Below are positions 34,821-44,267 of a stretch of 64,000 bases of DNA, piece by piece; the stretch's first letter is position 1; every line of letters begins with the position of its first letter. Source of the stretch: UBA1161 sp002311745 (GTDB taxonomy: Bacteria; Planctomycetota; Phycisphaerae; Tepidisphaerales; Tepidisphaeraceae); NCBI GenBank assembly GCA_050018415.1, contig JBEKAB010000011.1, positions 40,599 to 104,598 of the forward strand, given 5' to 3'. A program made the position numbers and the translations under genes. The notes beneath the pieces were generated by a model. It had not been told where the DNA came from. It saw only the letters and a program-made list of their open reading frames with translations, and made no database searches.

Positions 34821-35063
34821 ATGCGCGCGCAAAAGCTTCTGTTGGTCGTGGTGGTTTTGCAGGCAGCGGTGCTTCTGAACCAGTGGCTGGGGGCGCCGGT
34901 TTCGACGGCGCGAGGACAGATTCCCGACGCCGGGGCCCAGCAGCAGCAGGTCATCGACCAGCTTAAAGACAGCAATCAGAAGCTGGATCAACTGATCGCG
35001 ATTTTACAGTCCGGCAAACTTCAGGTGCAGGTGTGCAAACCCGATGAAACACAAAAGCAGTAG
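34821..35063 (+). CDS. Small membrane-anchored or secreted coiled-coil protein
   Basis: 80 residues, start supported by GGAGAAAG. An N-terminal hydrophobic helix (LLLVVVVLQAAVLLNQWLG) is followed by a Gln/Leu/Asp-rich helix (QQQVIDQLKDSNQKLDQLI) and a short Cys-containing tail. It opens the second pilus segment, 72 bases before the GspH-like gene, so an accessory role is likely. The family is not recognised. Confidence 0.7.
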   Translation: MRAQKLLLVVVVLQAAVLLNQWLGAPVSTARGQIPDAGAQQQQVIDQLKDSNQKLDQLIAILQSGKLQVQVCKPDETQKQ

Positions 35064-35135
35064 CCGCCGGCGGGGGTAAGGACGGTCGCTATGCGCGCGG
35101 CATGAGGGAAATGCCGTCCTGCTCGGAGGTTGTAT

Positions 35136-35741
35136 ATGGTCCGGCCGGTTCGTGATCTTGGCGGGGCAGGCACGCTGGGCGGCGGATTCACACTGATCGA
35201 GATTTTATCGGTCATCATCATTCTGGGGATTGCCGCGGCGTTAATCATTCCGCAGATCGGTCAGCGCGGCGATTTGCAGGCCGCCGCCGCCGCGCGGGTG
35301 ATCATGGCCGATATGCTCTACGCCCAGAATTTGGCCATCGCCACCCAAGGCAACCCCAAGGGCCAGTCGCCCAATCCCCAGCCGTACGTCTTCGTCAGCT
35401 TCGACCGCACCGATGTCCCCAACAACTACGGTTTGTATTACTACAAATCCGCGACCAATCAGTTGATCGCGCTGACGCATCCGGTCAACGCCAACAGTTA
35501 TGTCATGACGTTCGGCGGCACGGGACCCAACACGCTGAGCAACGTGACGCTTGTCTCGGCCAATTTCGGCAACAATCAGCCCATCCTGGCCTTCGACGCC
35601 ACGGGCACGCCGTATTACTACAACTCCACCACCAAGACCGCCACGCTGCTGAGCGGCGCCGGCACCGTCGTCGTCGCCAGCGGCACTTACTCCCTGACGA
35701 TCAGCGTGGAGCAGGACACGGGGGACGTCTCCGTCCAGTGA
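35136..35741 (+). CDS. Pseudopilin, GspH/FimT-like
   Basis: 201 residues from ATG 35136, six bases after GGAGG. The prepilin motif GGFTLIEILSVIIILGIAAAL follows a 19-residue leader. The mature domain has the YAQNLAIATQGNPKGQ segment typical of GspH/FimT minor pseudopilins, which cap the pilus tip. The stop codon overlaps the GTG start of the PilM gene. Confidence 0.88.
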   Translation: MVRPVRDLGGAGTLGGGFTLIEILSVIIILGIAAALIIPQIGQRGDLQAAAAARVIMADMLYAQNLAIATQGNPKGQSPNPQPYVFVSFDRTDVPNNYGLYYYKSATNQLIALTHPVNANSYVMTFGGTGPNTLSNVTLVSANFGNNQPILAFDATGTPYYYNSTTKTATLLSGAGTVVVASGTYSLTISVEQDTGDVSVQ

Positions 35742-37027
35742 AGATCATGCTGCAATGGACCAAGCCACAAGTTCTGCCGATCGGCCTGGACATCGGTCGC
35801 GACAGCGTGAAGATGTTGCAGTTTGTAGTTCAGGACGGGGTGTTGTTCCTGCACTGGGCGGCCAAGCGGGCGCTGGACCACCAGGAGCCCGCCGCGGCGG
35901 GCGAGCCGGGGGAGCTGATTTCGCCGCAGGCGATGGCGGCGATCGGGGAGCTGCTGCGCGGCGGCCATTTCCGCGGGCGGTCCGTGGTGGCGGCGCTGCC
36001 GCGGCAGATTGTGCAGGTGAAGAATCTCCGCCTGCCGCAGATGCCCCAGTCCGAGCTGGCCTCGGTCGTTCAGTTCGAGGCGCAGAATCTTTTTTCATTT
36101 GAGCGGGAGCAGGGTCACGTCGAGTTTTTGGCCGCGGGCGAAGTCCGCCAGGGGTCGGAGCTGCGCCAGGAGGTGATCGTCCTGGGCGCCCGCGGGGCGG
36201 ACGTGGATCGTTTCGTCGAGGCGCTTCATAACGCCGCCTTGGTCGTGGACTCGCTGGATGCCGAGCCGTGCGCGCTGTACCGGACGGTGGCGCGTTTCGT
36301 GCGGCGTCGCGACGACGAGCAGGAAGTTCACGTGCTGATCGATCTGGGGATGCAGCGCACGCAGGTGCTCATCGGCAAGGGGCGCGAGATCAGTTTCTTC
36401 AAGTCGATTGACACCGGCGGAGCGCGCTTCAACGAGGCGGTGAGCCAGAAGGTGGGCATCACGCTGGAGGAAGCGCGAGCGCTGCGTCGTCGCCTCGGCG
36501 TGGCCGCCGGCGACGCCGGACACGATCCGGTGCGCCAGGCCGTCTTCGACGCCACGCGCAGCATCATGGAGGACCTGGCCAAGGAGATCTCGCTGTGCCT
36601 GCGCTATTACTCGGTGACCTTCCGGGGTCAGCGTCCGAACAAGGTACGGCTGATCGGCGGCGAGGCGTACGACCCGCAGCTTCTAACGATTTTGAGCACG
36701 GCCCTGAACGTGCCGGTGGAGGCGGGCCGGCTGCTGTACAGCGTCGATTGCCGGGCGGTCAAGGGCATGGATCGCAAGAGTCCCTCGGCGGAGTGGGCGC
36801 TGGCGGCGGGTCTGGCGCTGAAGCGCGCGACGGGCAGTTTTGCTCCGCTGGATGGCACGCCGCGCACCGCGCCGCGGGTGCCCGGCGCCGAGGTGGTCGA
36901 TCTGAACGCGGCGATGGCGCCGGGCGGGGCGCCGGCGGCGCCGACGGGCTCGGCCGTGGCGGCGGCGCAAGGGGAGCATTTTGCGGCGTTGCGGCGAGCG
37001 GCCGCGGAGGAGCCGGCCCATGCGTGA
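35738..37027 (+). CDS. pilM: PilM-like type IV pilus assembly ATPase-fold protein
   Basis: 429 residues from GTG 35738 (ATG 35747 possible). It has an actin-like fold: GLDIGRDSVKMLQFV phosphate-1 motif, IDLGMQRTQVLIGKG second phosphate motif, and RLIGGEAYDPQL adenosine-binding motif. PilM is cytoplasmic and binds the N-terminal peptide of PilN to build the inner-membrane alignment complex. The ~70-residue Ala/Pro-rich tail is non-conserved. It overlaps neighbours on both sides (4 and 8 bases), so it is translationally coupled. Confidence 0.88.
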   Translation: MKIMLQWTKPQVLPIGLDIGRDSVKMLQFVVQDGVLFLHWAAKRALDHQEPAAAGEPGELISPQAMAAIGELLRGGHFRGRSVVAALPRQIVQVKNLRLPQMPQSELASVVQFEAQNLFSFEREQGHVEFLAAGEVRQGSELRQEVIVLGARGADVDRFVEALHNAALVVDSLDAEPCALYRTVARFVRRRDDEQEVHVLIDLGMQRTQVLIGKGREISFFKSIDTGGARFNEAVSQKVGITLEEARALRRRLGVAAGDAGHDPVRQAVFDATRSIMEDLAKEISLCLRYYSVTFRGQRPNKVRLIGGEAYDPQLLTILSTALNVPVEAGRLLYSVDCRAVKGMDRKSPSAEWALAAGLALKRATGSFAPLDGTPRTAPRVPGAEVVDLNAAMAPGGAPAAPTGSAVAAAQGEHFAALRRAAAEEPAHA

Positions 37028-37634
37028 GCTGGAATTCCTTCCCGTCTGGTACCCGACGCTGCGCCGCCGCAGGCGGATCGTGCTGCTGCAGATATGGCTG
37101 ACGGGCGCGGTGGTGGCGGCGTTGGCGTTGTGGATGGTCCTGGCCCAGCGCAACGTGAGCGCGGCCCAGGCGACGCTGGCCTCGCTCAACGGGCAACTGC
37201 GGCAAACCGACCGCGACCTGCAAAGGTTGGCCCAGCTGCAGTCGCTGCAGCGGCAGATGTCGCAGCAGGCCCAAGTTCTGGCGCGGCTGGGGCCGCACGT
37301 GCCGATGGCGCGTCTGATCGACGTGCTGCAAGGCATCATGCCCAAGGAGATGGCGCTGATCGATCTGTCGATGGAGACGCAATCGCAGACCAAGCCGGTG
37401 TCGGCGCTGGCGGCGGCGGGGGGGGCCGAGCCGGTCACGCTACGCCGCATGCACGTGCGTCTGCACGGCGTGGCGCCCAGCGACGTGGACCTGGGGGATT
37501 TTCTAGCCCGCCTGGCGAGCATCCAGTACCTCAGCGAGATCGCCATGAGCTACTCGCGCGACCGCTCGGACAGCGGGCACGTGATGCGCGAATTTGAAGT
37601 CGCGTTCAACATCGATCTGGACGAAAGCAACTAG
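37020..37634 (+). CDS. PilN-like inner-membrane alignment protein
   Basis: 204 residues from ATG 37020. The start MRELEFLPVWYPTLRRRRR carries the short cytoplasmic peptide that PilM binds (the family has INLLP-like sequence; here EFLP). Then come one membrane helix (about 21-42), a coiled coil (LRQTDRDLQRLAQL) and a PilN-type ferredoxin-like domain. It is recognised mainly by position between PilM and PilO and by architecture. Confidence 0.78.
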   Translation: MRELEFLPVWYPTLRRRRRIVLLQIWLTGAVVAALALWMVLAQRNVSAAQATLASLNGQLRQTDRDLQRLAQLQSLQRQMSQQAQVLARLGPHVPMARLIDVLQGIMPKEMALIDLSMETQSQTKPVSALAAAGGAEPVTLRRMHVRLHGVAPSDVDLGDFLARLASIQYLSEIAMSYSRDRSDSGHVMREFEVAFNIDLDESN

Positions 37635-37644
37635 GAGCGTCGCC

Positions 37645-38199
37645 ATGGCGCCGCTGAAATCACAAATCGACTGGTGCACGCGGATGCAGCTGTGCCTGCT
37701 GGGCGGGATCCTGGTGGTGGGCGCGATTTTTTACGTCGGCGGCTATCGTCCACAGAACGCGCGGATGGCGCAGCTCCAGGCGGAGATGGCCACGGCGCGG
37801 AACGATCTGAGCGCCAACACGGCGCGGGCACAGGGCTTGGCGGCGGTGGCCGCGGACATCCTGCGCCTGCGCGCGCAACTGGCGGATTTCAAGACACTGC
37901 CGACCAACCTGGAGCTGGGTGAGTTCGTGACCGAGATCACGCAATTGTCGCGGCGGGCGAATCTCCACAAGTTGGAGTACAGCCTCAGCGGCGCTCCGCG
38001 GCCGGGCAAGCAGTACAACGAGCAGGCGATGACGCTGAAATTCGACGGCGATTTCCGCGACGTCTTTGCGTTTCTTCGCCGGGCCGAGGACCTGCAACGG
38101 CTGACGCGCGTCTCCAGCATCACCATCCACGACGTGGATTTGCTGAGCGGATCGGTTCGGGTGGATCTCTCGATGAACCTGTATTTCTCCGAAGGGTGA
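37645..38199 (+). CDS. PilO-like inner-membrane alignment protein
   Basis: 184 residues, start behind TAGGAG. One membrane helix (LCLLGGILVVGAIFYVGG, about 15-33), a coiled coil (MAQLQAEMATARNDLSAN) and a ferredoxin-like domain (VTEITQLSRRANLHKLEY, FDGDFRDVFAFLRRAEDL) match PilO, which dimerises with PilN in the periplasm. It starts ten bases after the PilN stop. Confidence 0.82.
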   Translation: MAPLKSQIDWCTRMQLCLLGGILVVGAIFYVGGYRPQNARMAQLQAEMATARNDLSANTARAQGLAAVAADILRLRAQLADFKTLPTNLELGEFVTEITQLSRRANLHKLEYSLSGAPRPGKQYNEQAMTLKFDGDFRDVFAFLRRAEDLQRLTRVSSITIHDVDLLSGSVRVDLSMNLYFSEG

Positions 38200-38200
38200 C

Positions 38201-38809
38201 ATGGCCGCTGCCCCAACATCCGTCTGGTCCCAGAGGGTTGTTCGGCCCTTTCGGGCGTCGCCGAAAAAAGCGACCATGCTGGCGGTGCTGGCCGTGACGC
38301 TGGTGGGGTTGTGGGTGAAGATGCTCAGCGGCGGCAAGGGCCCGCAGGCGGCGCAGGCTTCGGCGCCGGAGGCGATGGTGGATCGGCCGGCGGAAGCGCC
38401 GCTCAGGCGGCCCGCGGCGGCGGGGCAGAGCCTGGCGCAATGGGCCCGACATCCGGTCGGACCGATGACGCGTAACCTTTTTGCCGTGCCCCTGGATTAT
38501 TACCCGCGCGACGTCGGCCGCGGCGGCGAGTTATCGGCCGGCGGCGGTTTTTGGGACCGCCTGGCAAAGTCGGTCTCGGCGCATGCCGATGAACAGGAAC
38601 AGCGGCAAATCCTGATCGACAACGTCAGGATCATGGCCGGTGGATTGAAACTGCAATCGACGGTGATGGGCCCTCAGCCCAGCGCGATGGTCAACGGCGA
38701 GATGGTGCGCGAAGGAAGCGTCGTCGCGGGTTTTCGCGTTCTCAAGATCGAGGCGCGAAGGATGATCGTCGAGCGCGAGGGCATCAAGCTCGCGATCCTC
38801 ATGAAATAG
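38201..38809 (+). CDS. PilP/GspC-like periplasmic linker protein
   Basis: 202 residues. One membrane helix near 25-42, a Pro/Ala linker, then a C-terminal beta domain ending NGEMVREGSVVAGFRVLKI, close to the homology-region domain of PilP/GspC that contacts the secretin. Placement directly between PilO and the secretin supports this. It starts one base after the previous stop. Confidence 0.7.
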   Translation: MAAAPTSVWSQRVVRPFRASPKKATMLAVLAVTLVGLWVKMLSGGKGPQAAQASAPEAMVDRPAEAPLRRPAAAGQSLAQWARHPVGPMTRNLFAVPLDYYPRDVGRGGELSAGGGFWDRLAKSVSAHADEQEQRQILIDNVRIMAGGLKLQSTVMGPQPSAMVNGEMVREGSVVAGFRVLKIEARRMIVEREGIKLAILMK

Positions 38810-38908
38810 CGACGATGCCCGACTTGGCGGGCGAGAGGGCGGCGAAGTTGGTCGGCCCGGTCGCTCGTTTGTCCGGCTCGAAGGCCGGCGTCACCACAAA
38901 GGTGTGTT

Positions 38909-41143
38909 ATGCGCATGTGGACCCATTCGGCTGGTCTTCTTTTTTGGGTCGTATCGTCCGTTTATATCGGTCAGGCAACGGTGGCAACGGCGGAAGCGCC
39001 GCTAAGGGCTACCGATCCTGCGGCCACGGCCGCCGCCGCGGCGGATGTCAAAGTCCTGGCCGACCCCACCTCTGATTTATTGGCCGATGCGCCGGCGACG
39101 CAGCCTTCCAGCGCCGTCGATTCCACCCAATCGACGCCCGCGCCAAAGGTGCTCATGAATGACGCCGGCACCTTCAGCATCCAGATCAACAACGATATCA
39201 GCTTGGTTCAGGTGCTGCGCATGATCGGCAACCAGGCGCAGATCAGCATCATCCCCAGCAAGGAAGTGCGCGGCACCGTGCCGGCGATGGATTTGTACAA
39301 CGTCACCGTGCCCGAAGCCCTGGATGCCATCCTGCAAACCAACGGCATGGCCTGGAGGCAAAAGGGCAACTTCATCTACGTCTATTCGCAGAAAGAACTG
39401 GTGGAATTGGAAAAGGCGTCGCGGATCACGGCCACGGAGATTTACCGCCTGCATTACACGCCGGCGGCCAACGCGACCAACATGATCAAGCCGGTGCTCA
39501 GCAACGTGGGACAGGTTTCCTTCACCACCGCAGCCACCACGGGCATCGAAAGCAGCGCCAGCGACGCCGGCGGAAATACCCACGCCAGCGATGACCTGAT
39601 CGTCGTCACCGATTACCCCGAAAACCTGGAAAAAGTCCGCAAGATCATCCAGGAAGTGGATCGCCGGCCGCAGCAGATCCTCATCGAGGCCACCATCTTG
39701 CAGGCGACCCTGACCGACAACAACGCGATGGGCGTGGATTTCTCGTTCCTGGGCGGCGTGGACTTCGACACGCTCTTGGGCAGCGGCACGACTTTGGCAA
39801 CGGCCCTGAGCGGCAGCGTGCTCAACTCCACCGCCACCAGCTCAGGCGGAACGGGGACCGGCACTACGTCCACCGGGGCCGGCCCCATCCTCAAGAACGG
39901 CTACTCCGGTTTCAGCACGGGCAGCTTCGACACGCAGGTGCCGGCCGGCGGCTTGCAGATCGGCGTCGTGCACGACGGCCTGGCCGTCTTCTTGCAGGCC
40001 CTGGAATCCGTCACCAACACGACGGTCCTGGCCAATCCCAAAGTCCTGGCCCTCGACAAGCAGCGCGGTGAAGTGATCGTCGGACGGCAGGATGGATATC
40101 TGACGACCACCACCACGCAGACCACCAGCGAGCAAACCGTCCAGTTCCTGGAAACCGGTACGCGGCTGCTCTTCCGGCCGTACGTCGGCGACGACGGCTA
40201 CATCCGCATGGAAATTCACCCGGAAGATTCCAGCGGCGGTCTGACCAGCTCCAATCTGCCGTATAAGGTCACCACCGAGGTGACCAGCAACGTGATGGTC
40301 AAGGACGGCAACACGATCGTGATCGGCGGGCTGTTCCGCGAGAACAGCCAGACCAGCCGAAGCCAGGTGCCGTTCCTGGGCAATATTCCGCTGGCGGGCG
40401 CGCTGTTCCGCAGCCAGGCCGATACCACGCAGCGGCAGGAGATCATCATCCTGTTGACGCTGCACCTGGTGAAGGACGACGCGGCGTACAACAAGGTCAG
40501 CGAGGATGAGCTGAAGGAAGCCGAGAAGCTGCGCCTGGGCGTCCGCAAGGGGATGATGTGGTTCGGGCGCGAGCGGCTGGCTGAATCCGCCTACGAAGAG
40601 GCGGTGGCGGAGATGAACAAGCCCAAGCCGAACGTGAACAAGGCCCTGTGGCACCTGGACTGCGCCATCAACCTGAACCGCAGCTTCGCCGAGGCGATGG
40701 ACATGAAGGAGAAGCTGAGCGGCAAGCAGGTGGTCCAGACGGACAACGACGCGATCCGTACGTTCGTGCGGCGGGCGATTATGGCCGATACCGCGCCGCT
40801 GCCGACGACGCTTCCGTCGACGATCCTGGATGCGATCGGGGCGCCAAGGCACAACGAACCCACAGCCTCGGTTTCCGCCACGACGCAGCCGACGGCAGCG
40901 GCCGGGCCCAGCACGCGGCCGGCGTTGGCCCAATCGCCGACGACGCAGCCGACCGTGGCGCTATCGCCGGCCACGCGGCCGGCCGTGGTGATATCGGCGA
41001 CGACGCAGCCGGCGGAATCGCCCGGCGCCCTGGAAATTCGCGTGATCGATTCGGCGGAGGCCGGGGCAACTCCGACGACCCAGCCGCTGGCCGGCGACGA
41101 TGCCGCGGCCAAACCCCTGTCCGATGCGCCGTTTGGCAAATAA
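38909..41143 (+). CDS. Secretin (PilQ/GspD family outer-membrane channel)
   Basis: 744 residues. An N-terminal signal-like segment (GLLFWVVSSVYIGQATVATA) precedes an N0/STN-type domain (NNDISLVQVLRMIGNQA), an N1-type domain and the C-terminal secretin. The secretin domain is marked by GGLQIGVVHDGLAVFLQALE, PKVLALDKQRGEVIVG and VPFLGNIPLAGALFRS (about residue 486). After the pore come a TPR-like segment and a ~100-residue tail of repeated TTQP/TRP units, unusual for a secretin and probably disordered. It forms the exit channel for the pilus or secreted substrate. Confidence 0.92.
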   Translation: MRMWTHSAGLLFWVVSSVYIGQATVATAEAPLRATDPAATAAAAADVKVLADPTSDLLADAPATQPSSAVDSTQSTPAPKVLMNDAGTFSIQINNDISLVQVLRMIGNQAQISIIPSKEVRGTVPAMDLYNVTVPEALDAILQTNGMAWRQKGNFIYVYSQKELVELEKASRITATEIYRLHYTPAANATNMIKPVLSNVGQVSFTTAATTGIESSASDAGGNTHASDDLIVVTDYPENLEKVRKIIQEVDRRPQQILIEATILQATLTDNNAMGVDFSFLGGVDFDTLLGSGTTLATALSGSVLNSTATSSGGTGTGTTSTGAGPILKNGYSGFSTGSFDTQVPAGGLQIGVVHDGLAVFLQALESVTNTTVLANPKVLALDKQRGEVIVGRQDGYLTTTTTQTTSEQTVQFLETGTRLLFRPYVGDDGYIRMEIHPEDSSGGLTSSNLPYKVTTEVTSNVMVKDGNTIVIGGLFRENSQTSRSQVPFLGNIPLAGALFRSQADTTQRQEIIILLTLHLVKDDAAYNKVSEDELKEAEKLRLGVRKGMMWFGRERLAESAYEEAVAEMNKPKPNVNKALWHLDCAINLNRSFAEAMDMKEKLSGKQVVQTDNDAIRTFVRRAIMADTAPLPTTLPSTILDAIGAPRHNEPTASVSATTQPTAAAGPSTRPALAQSPTTQPTVALSPATRPAVVISATTQPAESPGALEIRVIDSAEAGATPTTQPLAGDDAAAKPLSDAPFGK

Positions 41144-41170
41144 GCGCGCCTTGGCGCGGGAGTGATCGTT

Positions 41171-42355
41171 ATGCGGAAATGGTGCGTGCTGCTGCTGATC
41201 GCGGTGCCGCTGGCGGCCGGTTGTGCCAGCGACCCGAAAACCGCGGCCAAGCCAGTCGCGGTCAAGCGGTGGAACGATGCGCGCTCGGCGGTTCTGCTGA
41301 GCCTGGCCCGGGATGAATACAACAACCAGAACTTCCAGCGGAGCCGCCAGACCATCGACGAGGCGATCCGGCTCTCGCCGGACAACGCCGCTTCCCGCGT
41401 GCTGTCGGCCAAGCTGTACATCGAGCAGGGCCAGCTCGAGGCGGCGGAGCACGAACTGGCCACGGCCCGGCAACTGGCGCCCACCAACGCCGAGGCGGAT
41501 TACCTCTCGGGGGTGATCTATCAGCGCTGGCAGCAGCCGGAGCGGGCCCTGGAGTTTTATCAGCATGCCTGCGACAAGGCCCCGGCGGACCTGGCGTATC
41601 TGCTGGCCAAGGCGGAGATGCTGGTGGCGATGGACCGCCGAGCCGAGGCGTTGTCCGTCCTGGAGGAAAAGGTCACCTATTTCGAGCACAGCGGGGTGAT
41701 CCGCGACGAGGTGGGGTTGCTGCTCATCCAGCAAGGCCGGCCGGCGGAGGCGGTGGAGATGTTCCGCCGCGCCAGCATCCTGGCTCCGGATGATGCGACG
41801 ATCCGCGAACATTTGGGCATGTCCCTGTACTACGCCCAGCGGTATGCCGATGCGATCGACGTGCTGGGGCCGCTGTTGAAAGATTCGCGTTATGCGCAGA
41901 GGGCCGACCTGTGGCTGACCCTGGGCGAGTGCCAGCTCAACTTCGGTCATGCGGGCGAGGCGGTGACGGACCTGCAGCTTGCGGCGGCCGCCATGCCCAA
42001 TGCCGCGGGGATCTGGCTGAGCCTGGCCCGGGCGCAGATGCAACTGGGCAATCTTCGCGGCGCGGACGTGGCCCTGCGGCGCAGCGTGTCACTGGATTCC
42101 GATAACCCTCAAAGCCACCTGCTGATGGGTTATCTGCGTCTGCGGCAGGGGCGGTACGGCGAGGCCCTGACGGCGTTTGGCCGATCCAGCCAACTCGACC
42201 CATCGGATACGGTCAGTTTGTGCATGATCGGCTACACCCTGGAGAAACTGGGGCGCAACGAGCAGGCAATGAAGTTGTACGAGCGGGCGCTGAAGCTTAA
42301 GCCCCAAGACGAAATGGCCACGCAACTTATAGCGGGGCTGAATTCGCACGAATGA
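41171..42355 (+). CDS. TPR lipoprotein, PilF/TadD-like pilotin candidate
   Basis: 394 residues from ATG 41171 behind GGGAG (GTG 41162 is possible). The lipoprotein signal is KWCVLLLIAVPLAAGC, lipidated on Cys. About nine TPR units follow (for example PERALEFYQHACDKAPADLAYLL and YGEALTAFGRSSQLDPSDT). Its position right after the secretin suggests a PilF/PilW-like role in secretin assembly at the outer membrane. A strong terminator follows. Confidence 0.85.
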   Translation: MRKWCVLLLIAVPLAAGCASDPKTAAKPVAVKRWNDARSAVLLSLARDEYNNQNFQRSRQTIDEAIRLSPDNAASRVLSAKLYIEQGQLEAAEHELATARQLAPTNAEADYLSGVIYQRWQQPERALEFYQHACDKAPADLAYLLAKAEMLVAMDRRAEALSVLEEKVTYFEHSGVIRDEVGLLLIQQGRPAEAVEMFRRASILAPDDATIREHLGMSLYYAQRYADAIDVLGPLLKDSRYAQRADLWLTLGECQLNFGHAGEAVTDLQLAAAAMPNAAGIWLSLARAQMQLGNLRGADVALRRSVSLDSDNPQSHLLMGYLRLRQGRYGEALTAFGRSSQLDPSDTVSLCMIGYTLEKLGRNEQAMKLYERALKLKPQDEMATQLIAGLNSHE

Positions 42356-42356
42356 A

Positions 42357-42394
42357 GCGCGGGGGCCGTCGCCGGTGGCCCCCGTCGCGCTTTT
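42357..42394 (+). terminator. Rho-independent terminator separating pilus and signalling genes
   Basis: A GC-rich stem built from GCGCGGGGGCC and GGCCCCCGTCGCGC around a short loop is followed by TTTT. It starts one base after the TPR gene stop. It also argues that the kinase starts downstream at 42426 and not at the GTG at 42375 inside the stem. Confidence 0.78.
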
Positions 42395-42425
42395 GGCAGA
42401 GCCAGGCAACCGGTCGGGAGTCGAT

Positions 42426-43856
42426 GTGCGTCGCGGCAGGATTCTGTCCATCTTGATGCTGATCTGCGTGGCGGGGGGGATCGTGTGTTTCGCCCAAAGC
42501 GCGGGCGAAGCGCTGCGCGGGGGGCGGCGGCTGCAGCTCGGCGTGGCGGGGTCGGTGCTGTTCGTGCTGGGCGCCGGCGCCGGATTGGCCGCGATCGCGA
42601 CGTTGCGCCGCGATTGCCGGTTTCTGATTGGCGCCGTTCGCCGCATGACCGCCGACGGCCGGCTCAAAGCCCTGCAGACCAGCAATCCCGAGATCCAGCC
42701 CCTGATTGCCGCCATCAACGACATGGTCGAGGCGGCGGACCAAAGCGTTTCCGACGCCATCCTCAAAATGAAAGAGCTGGAAATCCAGCTCAAGGTGGCC
42801 ACGGCGCAGCGCCAGCACGCCGAGGCGATCATCTACAGCATTTCCGATGCGGTGCTGGTGACCGATACGTTCGACGATCTGGTTCTGGCCAACGAGTCGG
42901 CGGCGCGGACGTTCCAATTCGATCTGGAAGGCACGCGGCGGCTGCCGGTGGACAAGGTGATCGGGGATGAAAAGCTGGTCGAGTTGATCCGCGACATGCG
43001 GCAGAGCAACAGCAAGAGCGGCCGGCGCATCGTCGAGCACAAGGTCAAGAACGACCGGGAGGACCGGATTTTCAAGGTGACGCTGTCGGCGGTGGCGGAC
43101 AACAACGACCTGCCCGCCGGCGTGGTGGCCGTCCTGCACGACATGACCCGCGAGAAGGAGGTCGCGGAGATGAAGAACGATTTCGTCTCCAGCGTCAGCC
43201 ACGAGCTGCGTACCCCGCTGGCCAGCATCAAGGCGTACGTGGAGATGCTGATCGACGGCGAGGCGGATGACGAGAAGACCAAGCGTGAGTTTTACGAGGT
43301 CATTCAGAACGAGGCCAATCGGCTCAGCCGGTTGATCGACAACATCCTGAACATTTCGCGGATCGAGTCGGGGCTGGTGCAGATCAACAAGCAGCCGCAG
43401 AGCCTGACGGTCATCCTCAAGGAGGCCATGGAAGTGATCGCGCCGCAGGCGCGCCTGAAGCAGATCAATCTGGTCGAGCAGTTGACGCCCGTTTTTTATC
43501 AGACTCTGGCCGATCGGGACATGCTGTACCAGGCGGTGCTGAATCTGCTGAGCAACGCCGTGAAATACACCCCCGAGGGCGGCACGATCACGGTGCAGAC
43601 CCTCGTCGATGAGGCCAAGCGCAAGGTTATCGCCCGTATTAGCGACACTGGCGTGGGAATTCCACCCAAGGACCTGCCTTTTGTGTTCGATAAATTCTAT
43701 AGGGCCGAGGCAAATAACCACATGGCCAACGGGACGGGTCTGGGCTTGTCCCTGGTCAAGCACATCATCGAGATGGTTCATCGCGGCCGGATTTTCGTGG
43801 AAAGCCACGTGGGTAAAGGGAGCTGCTTCGGATTCGAATTGGACCTTTGCGACTGA
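42426..43856 (+). CDS. Membrane sensor histidine kinase with PAS-like domain
   Basis: 476 residues from GTG 42426 behind GGGAG. Two membrane helices near the N terminus (about 6-25 and 37-58) flank a very short loop, so it may sense within the membrane or cytoplasm. A HAMP/coiled-coil region, a PAS-like domain (IYSISDAVLVTDTFDDLVLA) and then the kinase core follow: H-box SSVSHELRTPLASI, N-box NLLSNAVKYT, G1 DTGVGIPP, G2 GTGLGLSLVK. It is followed by a single-domain receiver 23 bases on, its probable partner. Confidence 0.9.
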   Translation: MRRGRILSILMLICVAGGIVCFAQSAGEALRGGRRLQLGVAGSVLFVLGAGAGLAAIATLRRDCRFLIGAVRRMTADGRLKALQTSNPEIQPLIAAINDMVEAADQSVSDAILKMKELEIQLKVATAQRQHAEAIIYSISDAVLVTDTFDDLVLANESAARTFQFDLEGTRRLPVDKVIGDEKLVELIRDMRQSNSKSGRRIVEHKVKNDREDRIFKVTLSAVADNNDLPAGVVAVLHDMTREKEVAEMKNDFVSSVSHELRTPLASIKAYVEMLIDGEADDEKTKREFYEVIQNEANRLSRLIDNILNISRIESGLVQINKQPQSLTVILKEAMEVIAPQARLKQINLVEQLTPVFYQTLADRDMLYQAVLNLLSNAVKYTPEGGTITVQTLVDEAKRKVIARISDTGVGIPPKDLPFVFDKFYRAEANNHMANGTGLGLSLVKHIIEMVHRGRIFVESHVGKGSCFGFELDLCD

Positions 43857-43879
43857 ATGCGGTGGAAGGGGAGTAACGC

Positions 43880-44260
43880 ATGGCAGCCAAGAAGATTCTC
43901 GTGGCGGATGATGAGAGCCACATCCTCAACGTGGTCTCGCTGAAGCTGCGCAACGCCGGGTACGAGGTGGTCACCGCCTCCGACGGCCAGGAGGCGCTGG
44001 AACTGGCGTTGAGCGAACATCCGGACCTGCTGATTACCGACTATCACATGCCGCAGATGTCCGGGCTGGAGTTGTGCCAGAAGCTGAAGCAGGACCCGGC
44101 GACGGCCAAGATCCCGACCATCATGCTGACGGCTCGGGGCTATCAACTGGATGAGCGGGACACGGAGCAGAGCGGCGTGGCGCGGATGATCAGCAAGCCG
44201 TTCAGCCCGCGCCATCTGCTCAGCACGGTCAACGAGGTACTGATGGAGGCCGCGGTATAG
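43880..44260 (+). CDS. Single-domain CheY-like response regulator
   Basis: 126 residues, receiver domain only. The acidic pair is Asp10-Asp11 (VADDES), the phosphoacceptor Asp54 (LLITDYHMPQM), Thr in IMLTARG and Lys in MISKPFSP. With no output domain it must act by protein contact, possibly on the HD-GYP protein seven bases downstream or on the pilus motor. It is probably phosphorylated by the kinase upstream. Confidence 0.93.
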   Translation: MAAKKILVADDESHILNVVSLKLRNAGYEVVTASDGQEALELALSEHPDLLITDYHMPQMSGLELCQKLKQDPATAKIPTIMLTARGYQLDERDTEQSGVARMISKPFSPRHLLSTVNEVLMEAAV

Positions 44261-44267
44261 GCGGGGT

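Noticed and set aside
42375..42425. Earlier GTG start of the histidine kinase
   Set aside because: It lies in the stem of a terminator; GTG 42426 has a GGGAG site at the right distance.
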